Shown: one piece after another, positions 1 to 11,149 of the stretch | Layout: each line of letters opens with the position of its first letter | Numbering within the stretch: the first letter of the stretch is position 1 | Source: Helicostylum pulchrum | Lineage: Eukaryota > Mucoromycota > Mucoromycetes > Mucorales > Mucoraceae | Length of the DNA: 64,000 bases | NCBI GenBank assembly: GCA_025677825.1 | Contig: JAIXMO010000028.1 | Span: 124,001 to 188,000, forward strand | Direction of reading: 5' to 3' | Translations under genes and position numbers: made by a program | Notes under the pieces: model-generated | Databases searched by the model: none | What the model was told of the DNA's origin: nothing | What the model saw: the letters and a program-made list of their open reading frames with translations, nothing else

Positions 1-20
1 AACACAGTAGCTACAAGGTT

Positions 21-340
21 TTTTTGTGTGAGCCAAAATGTTATGTACTCTTAACTGGCAGTATTGTTTTTTACTTGTCAAATACTTTGGTAAGCATTCA
101 CAAAACCATTTACTCTTAATTGCATTACTTATAAGCCGCTGTTTATTTATGGATGTATCAAAAAAATTATATTACATCGTCACTTGGAATAAACACAAAA
201 AAAAACTAGACTTATGTATAGTATTTTTATTACGAGATGTGTAGTTATCCCGTCTACTGTTCGATATAAGGGTATGTTCGATTTAAGGGTGGGTTTCTTC
301 CACATTTCGGCCACCCTTAAATATAGCCGCTACTGTATTA
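21..340 (+). repeat. Dispersed repeat R1, copy A (full-length type)
   Basis: This roughly 320-bp sequence recurs at 44199-44462 with high identity over its first 200 bp (shared words include actcttaactggcagta and aagcattcacaaaacca). Its 3' part recurs at 46653-46776. The right end carries an inverted repeat, atttaagggtgg at 281-292 against ccacccttaaat at 311-322, and terminates in gccgctactgta, which looks like a transposon terminal inverted repeat next to a TA target. No protein is encoded. Confidence 0.85.
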
Positions 341-616
341 CCTATAGTTCTTTAGTTACTGTAGTATTCGTTTGCGCTTTATTATTTTTTACAATTGTTT
401 GTCCAATTACGCACAACTATATGATTTTCTAATACAGAATATAATGATATAGTTTTCTGACACATGTCTTTACATCTCTTCATAAGTGGAGAACGCCCAT
501 ATCGTGACTGTTTGCAAGACACGGTTATTTAAGAACTTGGCGATTTTATACTTTTTTTTTTTTTTTTTTTTCGCGAAAGTAAACTTTTCCCCTTTTTTCT
601 AACTCTCGCGTATACA

Positions 617-2197
617 ATGACAACCAAACGACGTTTATCTGATGCTGATGCTGCAACCGATCAAAGTAATAAAGCAATAAAGTCAGAGGATAAAGAGCAA
701 CGCTTGGAACAAGTGTTTGAGAACATGAGATTAAGAAGAATTGTCAAGGAGAATCATGGTTGCGATATTAATCAACTTGCTTTCTTCTTTAACAATAAGA
801 ATTTTTCTGCACCATTTGGTCTTGATCAAGTAAAGACTTTTGATAAACGTGGTGCGGTTCAACGTCATAGTACAGATACCAGTAACGTATTAGCCACTGT
901 GGGTGGCTGTGAGGTAAAGGAAGAAGAAGGCTAATATATATTTTTCTTACAGCTTTATTAAGTTTTTTTTTTTTTTTTGTATAGCTTAGTATTTACGATA
1001 ATGAACATTGTGGTGATCATTTAGATATTATGTCCAATTTTGATTTGACACCATTGGAAGAGGATCCTGAGAATAAGATTTTGAAGCATACACTCGAGAC
1101 GTTTTGTTGGTTGTATAGAGAAGGAGATGCTTTATTAGCTGCAGGTGGTGCGGATGGTCTCATTCGTATTCTTAGTGTAGCTAATTCTGAAGAGATCAAG
1201 ATATTAGAAGGACATCAAAGTAAGTGTAACAACACACTAGGTGTAGAACAGTCAAATTAATTTAATTCTTTATAGAACTTATTTATGATATACAATCTCA
1301 TCCTCAAAGTGATAATATTATCTTATCTACTTCTAAGGACGGTACTATTCGATTATGGGATGTTGACCAAAGTAAATGTATTGCCATTTTTGAAGCAGAA
1401 GCTACTGTTACAGTGAGTAGATTATACCAGGCATTAAGAGGACTGCGTGTGTTTTAACCGAGAAATTTATATGTAGTGTTTCCATCCATCTGGTGAGAAA
1501 TTTGTTTCTGGTAACTCTAGAGGAGAATTGCGCGTATGGAATATACCTTCAACAACCGAGACTATGGACGATGAACCAATTATTATAGAAAAGAAAGATT
1601 CACATATCGTCAAAAAAATGCACGGTGATAGTTATATTGGTATGTAGTGTCTACGTGAGTGTTTGTATAAGTCTAATATATATAATTTATTAGATTGTAT
1701 TCGCTTTGCAAATGGTAATGTATTATCTAAATCTATTAATGGTAGAGTGGAATACTGGGATATGGAAACAGAACAGGTAACGAACAAGCAAGTGTCACTG
1801 TATAAATGACAACTAAGAAAAAAGGGTATACTAGACAATTAGATCTATTCGAATTAGATCAGGTGAAAACTACTCTAGATTTGATGTCAGTTTAGACGAG
1901 TGGTTTTTCTGTGTTGGATCAAGTCAAGGAACAATTTACGTTTATAACATAAAAACCGGCAAGTTGGTAACTGAATTAGGGCATAGAAGATCTACTAAAG
2001 CAGTTCGATGCTGTGTATTTTCGCGTGATTCTCGGTAAGAAAAGAGCCTTTTTTTTTTGTATGCGTACTAACTTAATTTCATATACATTTATAGTCAAAT
2101 TATTTCGGCTGGTGAAGATGGCTTTATTATGAGATACGATTATATTGATAATGATACTCTTGCTGAATGGAAAAACTGGACCAAAGACGATTTATAA
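617..2197 (+). CDS. EED/ESC-like WD40 protein (PRC2 subunit candidate)
   Basis: Seven exons (617-913, 985-1219, 1276-1412, 1477-1639, 1694-1776, 1835-2034, 2095-2197) splice in frame to 405 aa. The protein is a WD40 propeller: blades include GTIRLWDVD, GELRVWNIP, GRVEYWDME and GTIYVYNIK. The pattern IDCIRFANGNVLSKS followed by YWD matches the EED signature (VDCVRWLGDLILSKS in animals), and the N-terminal ENHG motif also matches EED. EED binds trimethylated histone tails and activates the H3K27 methyltransferase of Polycomb complex 2 in the nucleus. The N-terminus holds lysine motifs of the psi-K-x-E type (IKSE, VKEN). Length is close to animal EED (about 440 aa). EED is preferred over a generic WD40 protein because of the SKS blade, but a search of PRC2 families is needed. 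For exon 6 the acceptor at 1834 was chosen because the one at 1842 gives an immediate stop. Confidence 0.75.
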
Positions 2198-2289
2198 AAA
2201 TAAAATAAAAAAAAAATTAAATAAAAATTGTACATATACAAAAAAAAAAAAAAACTATTTTCTTCTTTACTCAAATACAATAATAACCA

Positions 2290-4249
2290 ATGGAACAAAA
2301 ATATAACGCATGTAAAATAAGAAATGAGCAACAATTATTAGATATACGAAAACTTGGTACGATGAGCTTAAGAGAAAAATAAATAAGAGGTGTTATTAAA
2401 ACTATTCACTTGTAGAATTAGACATTGCTAAAGTAAATCAACTTGTGCACGATAAACGTAAATCGACATTAGCAATAAAAGAAAAGAATGGACGTTATAA
2501 AAAACTAATACAACAACAAAAGTCCAGCATGGCTGAACAGCTTAAATCGAAACAACCTGCAAAACTAGCCATTGGAGGTAAACGCGATCTATCTTTACTT
2601 CTTGCCATAACTCCCGAAAAAGTCTGTCAACGAATTGAACATTTACTTCGTACCCAATCACTATTTCATCTGCATCCCGAGCCTGAACAACTGGACAGTA
2701 TTAGGCAATTAATAAAGAGGTTAAAGCACCCTTATAACCCTGATCATATCAATGCCTTATTACAGAACTTGACCGATTCTTTTTCTCCAACCTTACCCGC
2801 ACCCGCCACGGACGCGATTGATCCTGAAAAAGAAAAGGTGATTACAGAGTTTTATAAGCACCGTAAAGCTAAAGTTGTTGATTTGAAAGCAAGGAGACAA
2901 GAATTAGAAGCCAAGTGCGAGAAGTCGGAGACGGTACTTGTACACCGTATTCAGGAACTAAATCAAGAACAAGTTGTGCAATCAGCATTAGCGTAAGTTT
3001 TTATTTATTTATGTGCATTGTTACCAAATTGAAACTTTTTTGATTGCTATAGAAAAATGATTAGAATAAAAGCCGCTAATCAGCAAATTAAAAACGAATT
3101 AAAGTCTATGCAAGATCAAACAAATGCATTAGACGGTCAAATTCAATTTATAAAAGATCAAAAAAGGTCAGATACAAAGAATGTATCTGATATAATGGAA
3201 GTTGTTGTAAAGTATATTACATTCGAAATTAAAGAAAGAAAAAAAAAATTCATCAAAAACTATTTTAGGCACGAACGCAATGGCAAGCCCAATCATTGTT
3301 GGCAACTAATATTGCTTTTGATACAACAATGCTAGAGCAAAAAGAAAAGGTAATAAGTTATAGTTTTTTGTATGTGTATTAAATGAATTGCATTTTTTTT
3401 TTTTTTTTTTAATTAGGCACGACATTCGAAAGAGGCTGATTTGTATATAGATAGAATCAATACTGCGATATCAAAATTACGAAACCACAACGACCGTGTA
3501 TCACAGCTAATTGAAAATCATCCCAGTGAATTATCAGACGCCAAGAGCGCTATAAGCCCGTTTTCTTCGATCGTATGTTGCATAATATACATATCATCTT
3601 TTTACTGTTGCACTTATTCATATAATTTTATATAGTCTGACGTCCAGTTACTTAAAGAGCTTGTTTACTTAATACAATCAAGTAAGCTGCATATACATAT
3701 ATATTTTTATCTCGAATTATTTACTTACATAAAACAAAAAAAGTTGATAATCTAGAAAATACTTCAATTGTTAATGTCTGCTCAGATATTAGAAAAACCT
3801 TGGAAGACTTGATAGAAAAATGGAGCTCAGTGTTTAATAAACAAGATGCTCCTTTATTAAACACATTACCTGAAAACCATGATGGTATTGATAATGTTAT
3901 ACAATCTCTTGACGCTATTCGAAGTAAGTAAGATAGAATTCATTTTTTTATATATTTTTGCTGATGTACTTTTTTTATATATAGTGCATTTCCAAGAAAA
4001 TGAGCGTCAATACTTGAACGAACAAGAACAAAAGATGAGTAAAAACTTTGATATTATTCATCAAATAGAAAAAGAAATTGTTCAAGTACGCAAAGACATA
4101 GATGAAAGGTAAGTTTTTTTTTGAATAATAAAAAAAAGGGATAAAAAGATATTGATATTTACTCTAGAAAATTAATTGCAACTGTTGGTCAAACATTTAC
4201 TGTTGAGGATAAATCATTTTGCGAATGGTTACAAGAAGTTGAACAATAA
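2290..4249 (+). CDS. Coiled-coil protein of unknown function
   Basis: Nine exons (2290-2356, 2416-2992, 3053-3206, 3269-3349, 3417-3572, 3636-3681, 3756-3923, 3985-4108, 4168-4249) give about 484 aa. Exon 7 could also start at 3744, adding four residues. The product is almost entirely charged and helical: a first coiled coil (residues about 1-70), a short globular-looking segment around TPEKVCQRIEHLL, then long coiled coils to the end. No membrane segment or catalytic motif is seen. The layout is like structural subunits of microtubule or kinetochore complexes, and an augmin (HAUS5-like) subunit is one weak possibility. The start lies only 92 bp after the stop of the EED-like gene on the same strand, so the promoter must be very short or overlap that gene's 3' end. 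Confidence 0.6.
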
Positions 4250-4873
4250 ATACACATGTAGATTATACGCTTTCCTTCCCCTTTTTTTTGCAATTAATAC
4301 ATACTTACTTAATACGAACTTTGCCAACGTGATTTAAAAACAAAATACTTGTACTATAATTAAATAACTTCTTCGATCTATACTAATCTAACGCTTTTAA
4401 GAATATGAATTACAAGAGAATATAAATATTTGGTAAAATGCTCAGCTTTAACATCACATGCGTAAATTAGTGTGCGGAAAAAAAGTACCTGATCGTTAGA
4501 TAATTGAAATGAAAAAAGCGTGTTCTAAAGTTTCACTTCTATTGGACGTATATAAAGAATATTCAAATAGATAGAATAGAGAAGGGCGTCTCGGGATCTA
4601 TTGTATTTTCACAATACAAAATGAAGGTACGCTTCATAAATAATACATCTAATGAACTAATTGCTACTGCATCTTTTGTACCTTCTGAGCCATTCAGGAC
4701 GCGCTCGCGAGAGACGTGTGTCTGAGTTAATCACCAAAAATCAAGCAAACAAAAAGGAGGAAGACAGTCCCAAAACAACAGTTCCGAATAATTTTTGTTG
4801 TGGCTTAGAATCAATAAAAAATTTGCTGGCAGATGCAACTGTTGATTCCTTCTCTTTCCCACTATACATCACA
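4250..4873 (+). promoter_or_regulatory. Promoter and 5' leader of the eS21 gene
   Basis: There is a TATA-like element gtatataaag at 4548-4557, about 320 bp upstream of the eS21 start. A donor-like aag/gtacgc at 4627 and an acceptor-like cattcag ending about 4698 suggest an intron in the 5' leader, which is common for ribosomal protein genes. A short ATG reading frame at 4621 stops after about 34 codons. The rest holds no recognised gene. Confidence 0.4.
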
Positions 4874-5275
4874 ATGGAGAACTCTGAAGGCCAAATCATC
4901 GATCTTTACATCCCCCGCAAGTGGTAAGAGTAGTAGATATTTTAAGAGGAAAAGAAAGCGAACGGAAATATTGACTTTTTTTTTTTTTATAGCTCTGCCA
5001 CTAACCGTCTCATCACTGCCAAGGATCACGCTTCCGTTCAAATTAACGTTGTTGATGTTGATGCCGAGGGTCGTGCCACCAACTCCTTCGCCACCTATGC
5101 TTTCTGTGGTTTCATCCGTAAGGAAGCTGAGTCTGACGATGCCCTTAACCGTCTCTCTCAACAAGATGGTTGTAAGTATTTTTTTTTGCTGAAAAAAGTT
5201 TTTTACATGTTTTGACACCTTTTTTTTCTTTTTATTATTATAGACTTGAAGAACGTCTTCTCTTACCAACAATAA
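4874..5275 (+). CDS. RPS21: 40S ribosomal protein eS21 (S21e)
   Basis: Three exons (4874-4923, 4993-5171, 5244-5275) encode 86 aa. The reading [18 protein letters not shown], then [17 protein letters not shown] and ESDDALNRL, follows the eS21 family along its whole length (82-87 aa in eukaryotes). It is a small-subunit ribosomal protein near the mRNA exit side that takes part in 18S rRNA processing. The ATG at 4874 matches the family N-terminus, although the frame stays open further upstream. Both introns interrupt codons, and codon use is the most biased in the window (C-ending codons such as ATC, GCC, CGT), as expected for a highly expressed gene. Confidence 0.97.
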
Positions 5276-7130
5276 ATTATTCACTCGAACAATTTTTGTA
5301 TGTGATTTAAAGATATAAATTTCCTTTTATTTTTCTCTTGTAAATAATAAAAGGTACACTTATGTTTTTATACTGAAAGAAAAAAAAAGGACGAGAGAAA
5401 GCGAGAATATTTTATTTTTTTCGTATGTGTATATGTATAAAGCATTGGGGGAAAAAAGTAAGTGTTGTTGTTGTGTGTGTGTGTGTGGATAGTGTTATGT
5501 ATCCACTTCTATGTTTGTTACCCTTGTCACAACATTTTTTTCCCTTACTGCTAAGCCTCCTTTGCTGTACATACAATGGGTTTACATATTTTTTTTTACA
5601 TCTTTTTCAACAAGTGTATGTTAAAACACCATGTCCGGCTCGAATTAAATTTTCTTCAAGTGCGAGTACATGGAACAAATAGTGGTAAAATACGACATAA
5701 CGAGTAAATATATCAAGCTCTATTTTATCATTTATTGCATCTTCTTTTTTCGAGACTTTTTCTTTTCTTCTTCCTCTTCACTTGTTATTTTCTAACTAAC
5801 TTATATGGGCTCTTAGAGAAACTGGTATGCGTGATCTGTCTCACTTTTTTTTTTTACTGAACGTGTAAATAGAACGCGTACCAGGAGTTTTCAGCATTAA
5901 ACCAGGACCTGTTTTCACGCTTTCGCTCTTTTCACCCCAAGACATAAGACAAATGTTAGAAAAAAAAATAACTTTGAAACGAGAGGAAAAAGACAAAGAG
6001 CTCAGCAAGCTTTGCTATGATCGAGGTTAAAAAGTAGAACCTAGCATGATCGCGCATGAAATCGCAGTAATTTATGAAGCTGAGGTTATCCCCCAAAAAC
6101 CTCGGTTAATAAACCGATACAACATTTTTTTTTGTGAGACTGAAAAAGCTATCGCCCTTAGAAGTAATTATAAATAATGCCATTAATATACACTTAAATG
6201 GATATGTATTTACTGTATATATAAGTGGCGACATTGTTGTTAAGAGTGCCTTAACTCCAGAGGTACTCTCCAATAGATATAAGGAATTGACGCCTCCAAG
6301 AAATGCAACCATAATTTCCGTAAACTTTTGTTATCAGTTTATATGCGGTGGTGGTGGCGGTGATCCTAGCTGGGGGCTGTGATTCATTTGACGGAAAACC
6401 ATCATTTTTGCAAAATCGTCTCACTAACAGAAAACTTAATCCAACAAAAAAAAAATTGCGAATCTTTTTTTTTCTTGATTCCATCTATTTTGGGAATAAG
6501 GTACCGCCACTAAAATGTTGTGTGTTTTCATATTGTAATAGGGTTTTTGGTTAGCAAGGGAAATCCCCTTTCACCCTGCGCACAACCCCCAAATCCCCTC
6601 AGCCCAATTGATTCTTTTTTAGTCTTGTTTTTTATACATGTATTGCTCTTTTTTTTAAAAAAATAAATAAATAAGGTACCAGTTTTTTTATATGTAGCAG
6701 ATATAAAAAGAAAAATAAGACGATGTAATATATGCCTTTCAGAGCCACATGTCATTCCCTTTTAATGATTATCGTTTTAAACGCTTGTTAATAACCTTTT
6801 TTTTTCAGGGAGGGATAATATAATCTAAACTAAAAACTAAAATACCTATTAACGAAAAAAGGTTTTTCTTTTTCTTTTTTACCAAGGGTATGTATTGTAT
6901 TTTCTGGTTTTTTTTTTATTTCTTGGACAGTTAAAAAAGAAAAAAGAAAAAAAAAGATATCATGTAAAAACTGGTTGAGAATAAATGTTATGTGGGAGAA
7001 AAAAAAACCGTATCAAGAATTATACAAGATTGCTTCAAAGGTATAAACTCTACGCAGAAAACAGGAAAAACTTGTATAAAATGAACACGTAGTACCAACG
7101 AAAGACACGCATGGTATCACAAATCCCTTT
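5276..7130. other. Gene-poor interval with coding-like debris
   Basis: No complete gene is seen. Two short open stretches look coding but have no start or partner exon. At about 5871-6030 (plus) a frame reads ERVPGVFSIKPG and then a charged helix ending at a stop. At 6134-6330 (plus) a frame reads LKKLSPLEVIINN and then SALTPEVLSNRYKEL. A 22-bp word shared with 23679-23700 ends exactly where the first stretch begins, and it resembles an intron 3' end. A GT-rich run lies at 5465-5490. Confidence 0.35.
5851..5872 (+). repeat. 22-bp shared word (partner at 23679-23700)
   Basis: The word tttttactga acgtgtaaatag is identical at both sites. It is followed at each by a related stretch (aacgcgtacc against atatcgtacc). 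In both copies it leads into an open coding-like frame, so it may be the 3' end of an intron of a repeated, now decayed gene. Confidence 0.6.
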
Positions 7131-7135
7131 CTCTT

Positions 7136-7145
7136 GTATATAAGA
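7136..7145 (+). promoter_or_regulatory. TATA element before the candidate microprotein
   Basis: The element tgtatataag lies about 55 bp upstream of the ATG at 7194. The purine-rich leader between them contains no stop-start clutter. Confidence 0.35.
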
Positions 7146-7193
7146 TCCCATTGATCCGCAAAGAAAGCAAGAGAGAGGGGCAGCCAAAAGAAA

Positions 7194-7403
7194 ATGAGCT
7201 CATTCAGGTAAAACTTTTCTACCTTGTCGATTTTAAGACGTCTTTATGTACTCCTTACTAAAAAAAAGTACAACGCAAAAAATAAAGAAGCATCCGTCCA
7301 CAGTGAAGGTATTCCGTCTAATTATCTTTTTTCTGTGTTACAATGAATCACAATTTTTTAGATAACTTTGGATAGTGCTTTAGTCCAGACACCATTAGCA
7401 TGA
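7194..7403 (+). CDS. Candidate 31-aa microprotein, three exons
   Basis: ATG at 7194 opens a 14-nt exon (7194-7207) with a gtaaaa donor. Exon 2 is 7269-7308 after an A-rich aag acceptor, and exon 3 is 7362-7403 after ttttttag. The three pieces join in frame to MSSFSTTQKIKKHPS then TVKITLDSALVQTPLA and a TGA stop. The start follows a TATA-like element at normal distance. There is no family match in memory. Short models of this kind can arise by chance, so this is a candidate only; it may also be the first exons of a longer gene. Confidence 0.3.
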
Positions 7404-8172
7404 TTCATACGCTTGCTGCGTAAAAAAAAGCTTTATTATTCTTGCAAAACACTGTGTACAAATTCTTTTAGTTGTCTAATTTTCGACCTCACCCCTCCTT
7501 TCTTCTCCCTTAAAATTAAGTCCAGCTGTATTCGGGTCATTGTAATAGTTGAACCCGATATAATTCTAATGATAATAAATAGAGAGCTTGATCCTTTTTT
7601 TTTCCAGTGGCAAGACGGTGTTAGTGAGGAATATCTAACCCAAATCCCAAAAAATATAATCTTTTTTGTTGTTGTTGTAAAGTAATGGTCCAAGCGTCAT
7701 CCAAATAGGGCTTGAAATTCTGAAACAACGCTCACCAAAAATAAAAATAAAAAAATATTAAGAGTGTGGGGTAAGTAATACAAGTAGTGGCCTTAGACAG
7801 ATAGCTTCATTAAATTGTACAAGTCTAGTTTTGACGTCAATATATAACTATCACTGACATCCTTGATGATAACGGAGTAAAAAAATTAATTTTTTTCTGT
7901 TAAACACTATTGGGGAAATTTGTATAAGGAAAGCAAAGCGTGGCTCAGTGAAGAGAAAGAAAAAAAGGTCGGAGAAAAGAAGACACGACAACAAAATGGT
8001 CCTCTCACACACACCCCCACACGCCCCCCTTTTAATTTCTCCTATAAAAAGAAAGAAACTGTATACAGTAACAATAACTTTTTTTGTTTCTTTTTTAACT
8101 TTTTTACTCCCCTTTTTTTTTTCTCTTTTCTTCTTTTTCTTTTTTTTTTTCTTTTGCGTATATATAAAAAAA
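7404..8172. other. Intergenic, promoter side of the SH3 membrane protein
   Basis: No gene is seen. A palindromic CRE-type site tgacgtca occurs at 7832-7839, about 340 bp before the next start, which fits binding by an ATF/CREB bZIP factor. The last 100 bp before the ATG are a long CT tract, typical of fungal core promoters in this window. Confidence 0.35.
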
Positions 8173-10038
8173 ATGAAGCAGACACGACATGAATATATAA
8201 TTATATTATTACTATGTCTTCATACAATAGTTATTCAGTGTCAACAATGCCTAAGTTTAAACGGGTCTAGTACATGTAGCATGTTTAGTTCAGCTCATGT
8301 TAGTATAAGAGACCCCAAATTTGTTTCATTACCATGGCTTGTAAATGTATCGACACTTGCCGATTTTGATCATCAATTATTAAACTACGTCAACTCCAGT
8401 AACTTTTGGAACTTGGAACTGGGATGTAAATCATCCAGTATTCATAACCGGGCTCGTTATGCAGTCAGCCTCACTTGTGCTACCATCATCTTTAATACCA
8501 AATCTTTACAATGTCATCCTGAAAATAATACCTTACCTATACCTTTATGTCAATCCACTTGTGAATCTTATTCAAAATCAATTCAGTCCATCCTTAGTTT
8601 GGCTTCCTCAGAGACTATTTGTAATTTAAGTGGTGGTAATTTAATTACTGCTGGTGTCAATAGTTTGTCGCAGCAGTGTAGTACCAATGACGCTTTAAAG
8701 GGTATGCCTTCTACTGGCTGTATTTCTGGTGCAGATAATGAATTATCCATGTGTGGTAAAAAAAAAAATGATAATAATTAAAGAAATAAAAAAAAGTAAA
8801 AAAAATAAATATATCTAATGTTTTTTATTGTAGGATTTGGACAGGATCTTGATACGTTATGTAATTATTGTAATTATGATTCTACACTTTCGTGCTGCAA
8901 AGAATACAATTGCAGTAAAAATAAAAGCCAGTTGATGAGCGGCGGAGCGATTGCTGGAATTGTAGTTGGTGTAACAAGTGGACTATGTCTTTGTGGATTG
9001 ATTGCGTTTTGTGCGGTACGCCATAAGCAAAAGAAGAAACGTAGATCCACGCACCCAAAGAATTCGGAATCCATGTATAATATGAAGAGTTCCAAAGATT
9101 TGGAGCGAATGACTTCTATGAATATGCCAAATTCCAATTCGACCACATTAATAATGAGCACACCAGAGCAACATATGATAAAGCATGTATACCCAATTGA
9201 AGACGAAGATTATATGGAATTAGTACCTGATATAAACTTTGGATGTGATGTAGAGGCTGTAAAAGGACATATCTTTAAAGTAAACTCGTTGGAAAAACAA
9301 TTTGTTAGAGTCATTTACCAGTTAAATGCACCAGAGAATCCAGACGAATTAGAATTATTAAAAGATGATCTTATTCGAATGTACTATTATTTTGATGACG
9401 GCTGGGCGTTTGGTAAGCAGGATTATATATATATATATATATATATATACACTTTTTTGTTCTAACTGGTTTTATTGTTATATATAGGTGATAATCTTGG
9501 TTCTGGTTTAAGAGGTTTATTTCCTATACTTTGTGTAGTTAATTTGACACCTGAAGAAGTGCAAGAACTGATTTATTTATCTGAATTACCAGAAGATAAT
9601 AATAGTAACCAAGATGGAGAATATTATAGTTCTGTTAGACATTTCTCAACAGGAGTTCCCTATGATCTTGATCCAAGGGCCACTATTCGATTACAAAACT
9701 TGCGTCGAACCGTGACATACCGTGAAAAACACAACAACACAACGACCGAAGAGAATAATTTCCATTACCTGTGTGCTGCTTCGTCTTCCATTACACCCAT
9801 ATCACCTAATATAATGATGGCCAATATCAATAATGCAGGAGACGCAGGCAGTGTTCCTCCAGAAAGAACTGCTTCAATGCATGCGACCTTTGGTCCTCGT
9901 AGGTCGAGATACTCTAATGGTTTGCAGGATCCCCTTCTTATTATGCAAGAAGAAGACTATTTAAGATCAGAGTCATCTGGGAGTACTGCAATAGTGAATA
10001 ATACTCCTGATAGTAAATCCTATTTGAATGGTTATTAG
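8173..10038 (+). CDS. Type I membrane protein with cytoplasmic SH3 domain
   Basis: Exons 8173-8755, 8834-9412 and 9488-10038 give 570 aa. Residues 1-23 form a signal peptide (IIILLLCLHTIVIQC). Residues about 24-250 are a cysteine-rich extracellular domain with several N-glycosylation sequons. A glycine-rich membrane span follows (GGAIAGIVVGVTSGLCLCGLI), then a basic stop-transfer KQKKKRR. An SH3 domain occupies roughly residues 335-425: acidic RT-loop region, ELELLKDDLIRM, DDGWAFGDN and GLFPILCV. The tail is disordered and Ser/Thr-rich. The architecture is that of fungal surface sensors or scaffolds that pass signals through SH3-proline contacts, similar in plan to Sho1 but with one span. An upstream in-frame ATG at 7948 was rejected because it would bury the signal peptide. 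Intron 2 contains an AT microsatellite. Confidence 0.8.
9424..9450. repeat. (TA)n microsatellite in an intron
   Basis: About 13 TA units occur just after the splice donor of intron 2 of the SH3 membrane-protein gene. Confidence 0.9.
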
Positions 10039-11149
10039 ATTAAACCTCTTTTTTTTTATTTTCTCTCTTTTTATTTTCTTACTGCATATATTTATATACA
10101 TTTTTTTTTTTTGCATCCTTTAACTATAAAATTATTTAGTATAATACACATACATTAGGGCTGAGACACACAAAAAAAAACAGACGCCCAAGCTGGTGAT
10201 GTTAACATAATACATACATAAAAAACTTGACAAGTCTTTTTTTTTCTGTTACTTGTAAAACTGCCCGGATTTCTCTTTCTTTCTCTCTCTTACCTTTTTT
10301 GAAATAAAAACGCTTATCACACCATTGCTATATATATTAATATATCCTTTATACTCACTTGGTCCCCTTTCAAATATGTTTTCATCAATTGCACAACAAT
10401 CATGTGGCGTTTTCTTTTTTAAAAAGGTGTTTTCTCCTATTCATTGATGAGCGGGAAAAAAAAAAGACTTTTGGGTGTAGATCTGTTTTTTTATGCAAAA
10501 GTTTAATGTATAATCCCGAGAAAAATACGTTTCCGTAAAAGTTAGAGGTTTTTTCTTTTAAATAAGGAAAATGTTTGTATGTATGTCAAAATGGGTAAAC
10601 CAGAGAGAAAAAAATTGTATAATTGACGGGTTTGATGGTCAGTTTGTAGATTTTTTGTTTAACCAAAAAAGAATATTTCTTTTCTTTTTTTTTGGCAGAG
10701 AAAAGAATACTTTTTTTGTGAAACTGTAAAGACAGAGTACAAACTTAAAGTTTTTTTTTTGGCTGTCACTATATACTTTGTAAACGACATTCTTCAACGT
10801 GTTTCTAATATTGAATATGCTTGTCAGTTTATTGAAACAACATGTATTAGGGGGACAATGTATTGCCTCCCTTTAGGCGTCATAAACATATTAAACTTTC
10901 TTTTTAAATATGTTTTTTTTTTGTTTTGTCTGTAAATTAAATAAAAATGGAATTTTATCATTGGTTTCAATTGATATTTGGCTGCTACAAAAAAAAAATA
11001 CTTGGCTAGAAAGTATACGCTTATTAAAAAAAAAAAAGAGATTTTTTGTGGCCAATTTATTCTCAGGGACCTATCAAATTAGAAACATGAATGAGATGAT
11101 CGAGACATTATCTTGCAAAATAAATAAATCCCTTTTTCTATTTGCAGTA
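10039..11149. other. Intergenic, 3' UTR of the SH3 gene and promoter of the next
   Basis: This is A/T-homopolymer-rich sequence with no convincing frame. An in-frame upstream ATG at 11088 exists, but the tttgcag just before the ATG at 11150 suggests a leader intron. Confidence 0.4.

Noticed and set aside
4661..4873. N-terminal extension of ribosomal protein eS21
   Set aside because: The family starts at the ATG at 4874, and the upstream part is probably leader or intron.
6251..6484. Minus-strand frames around the 6.1-6.4 kb scrap
   Set aside because: They are shadows of the plus-strand coding-like stretch and end in homopolymers.
7948..8172. In-frame upstream extension of the SH3 membrane protein
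   Set aside because: It would place 75 basic, low-complexity residues before a good signal peptide. It is also translated from a CT-rich leader.
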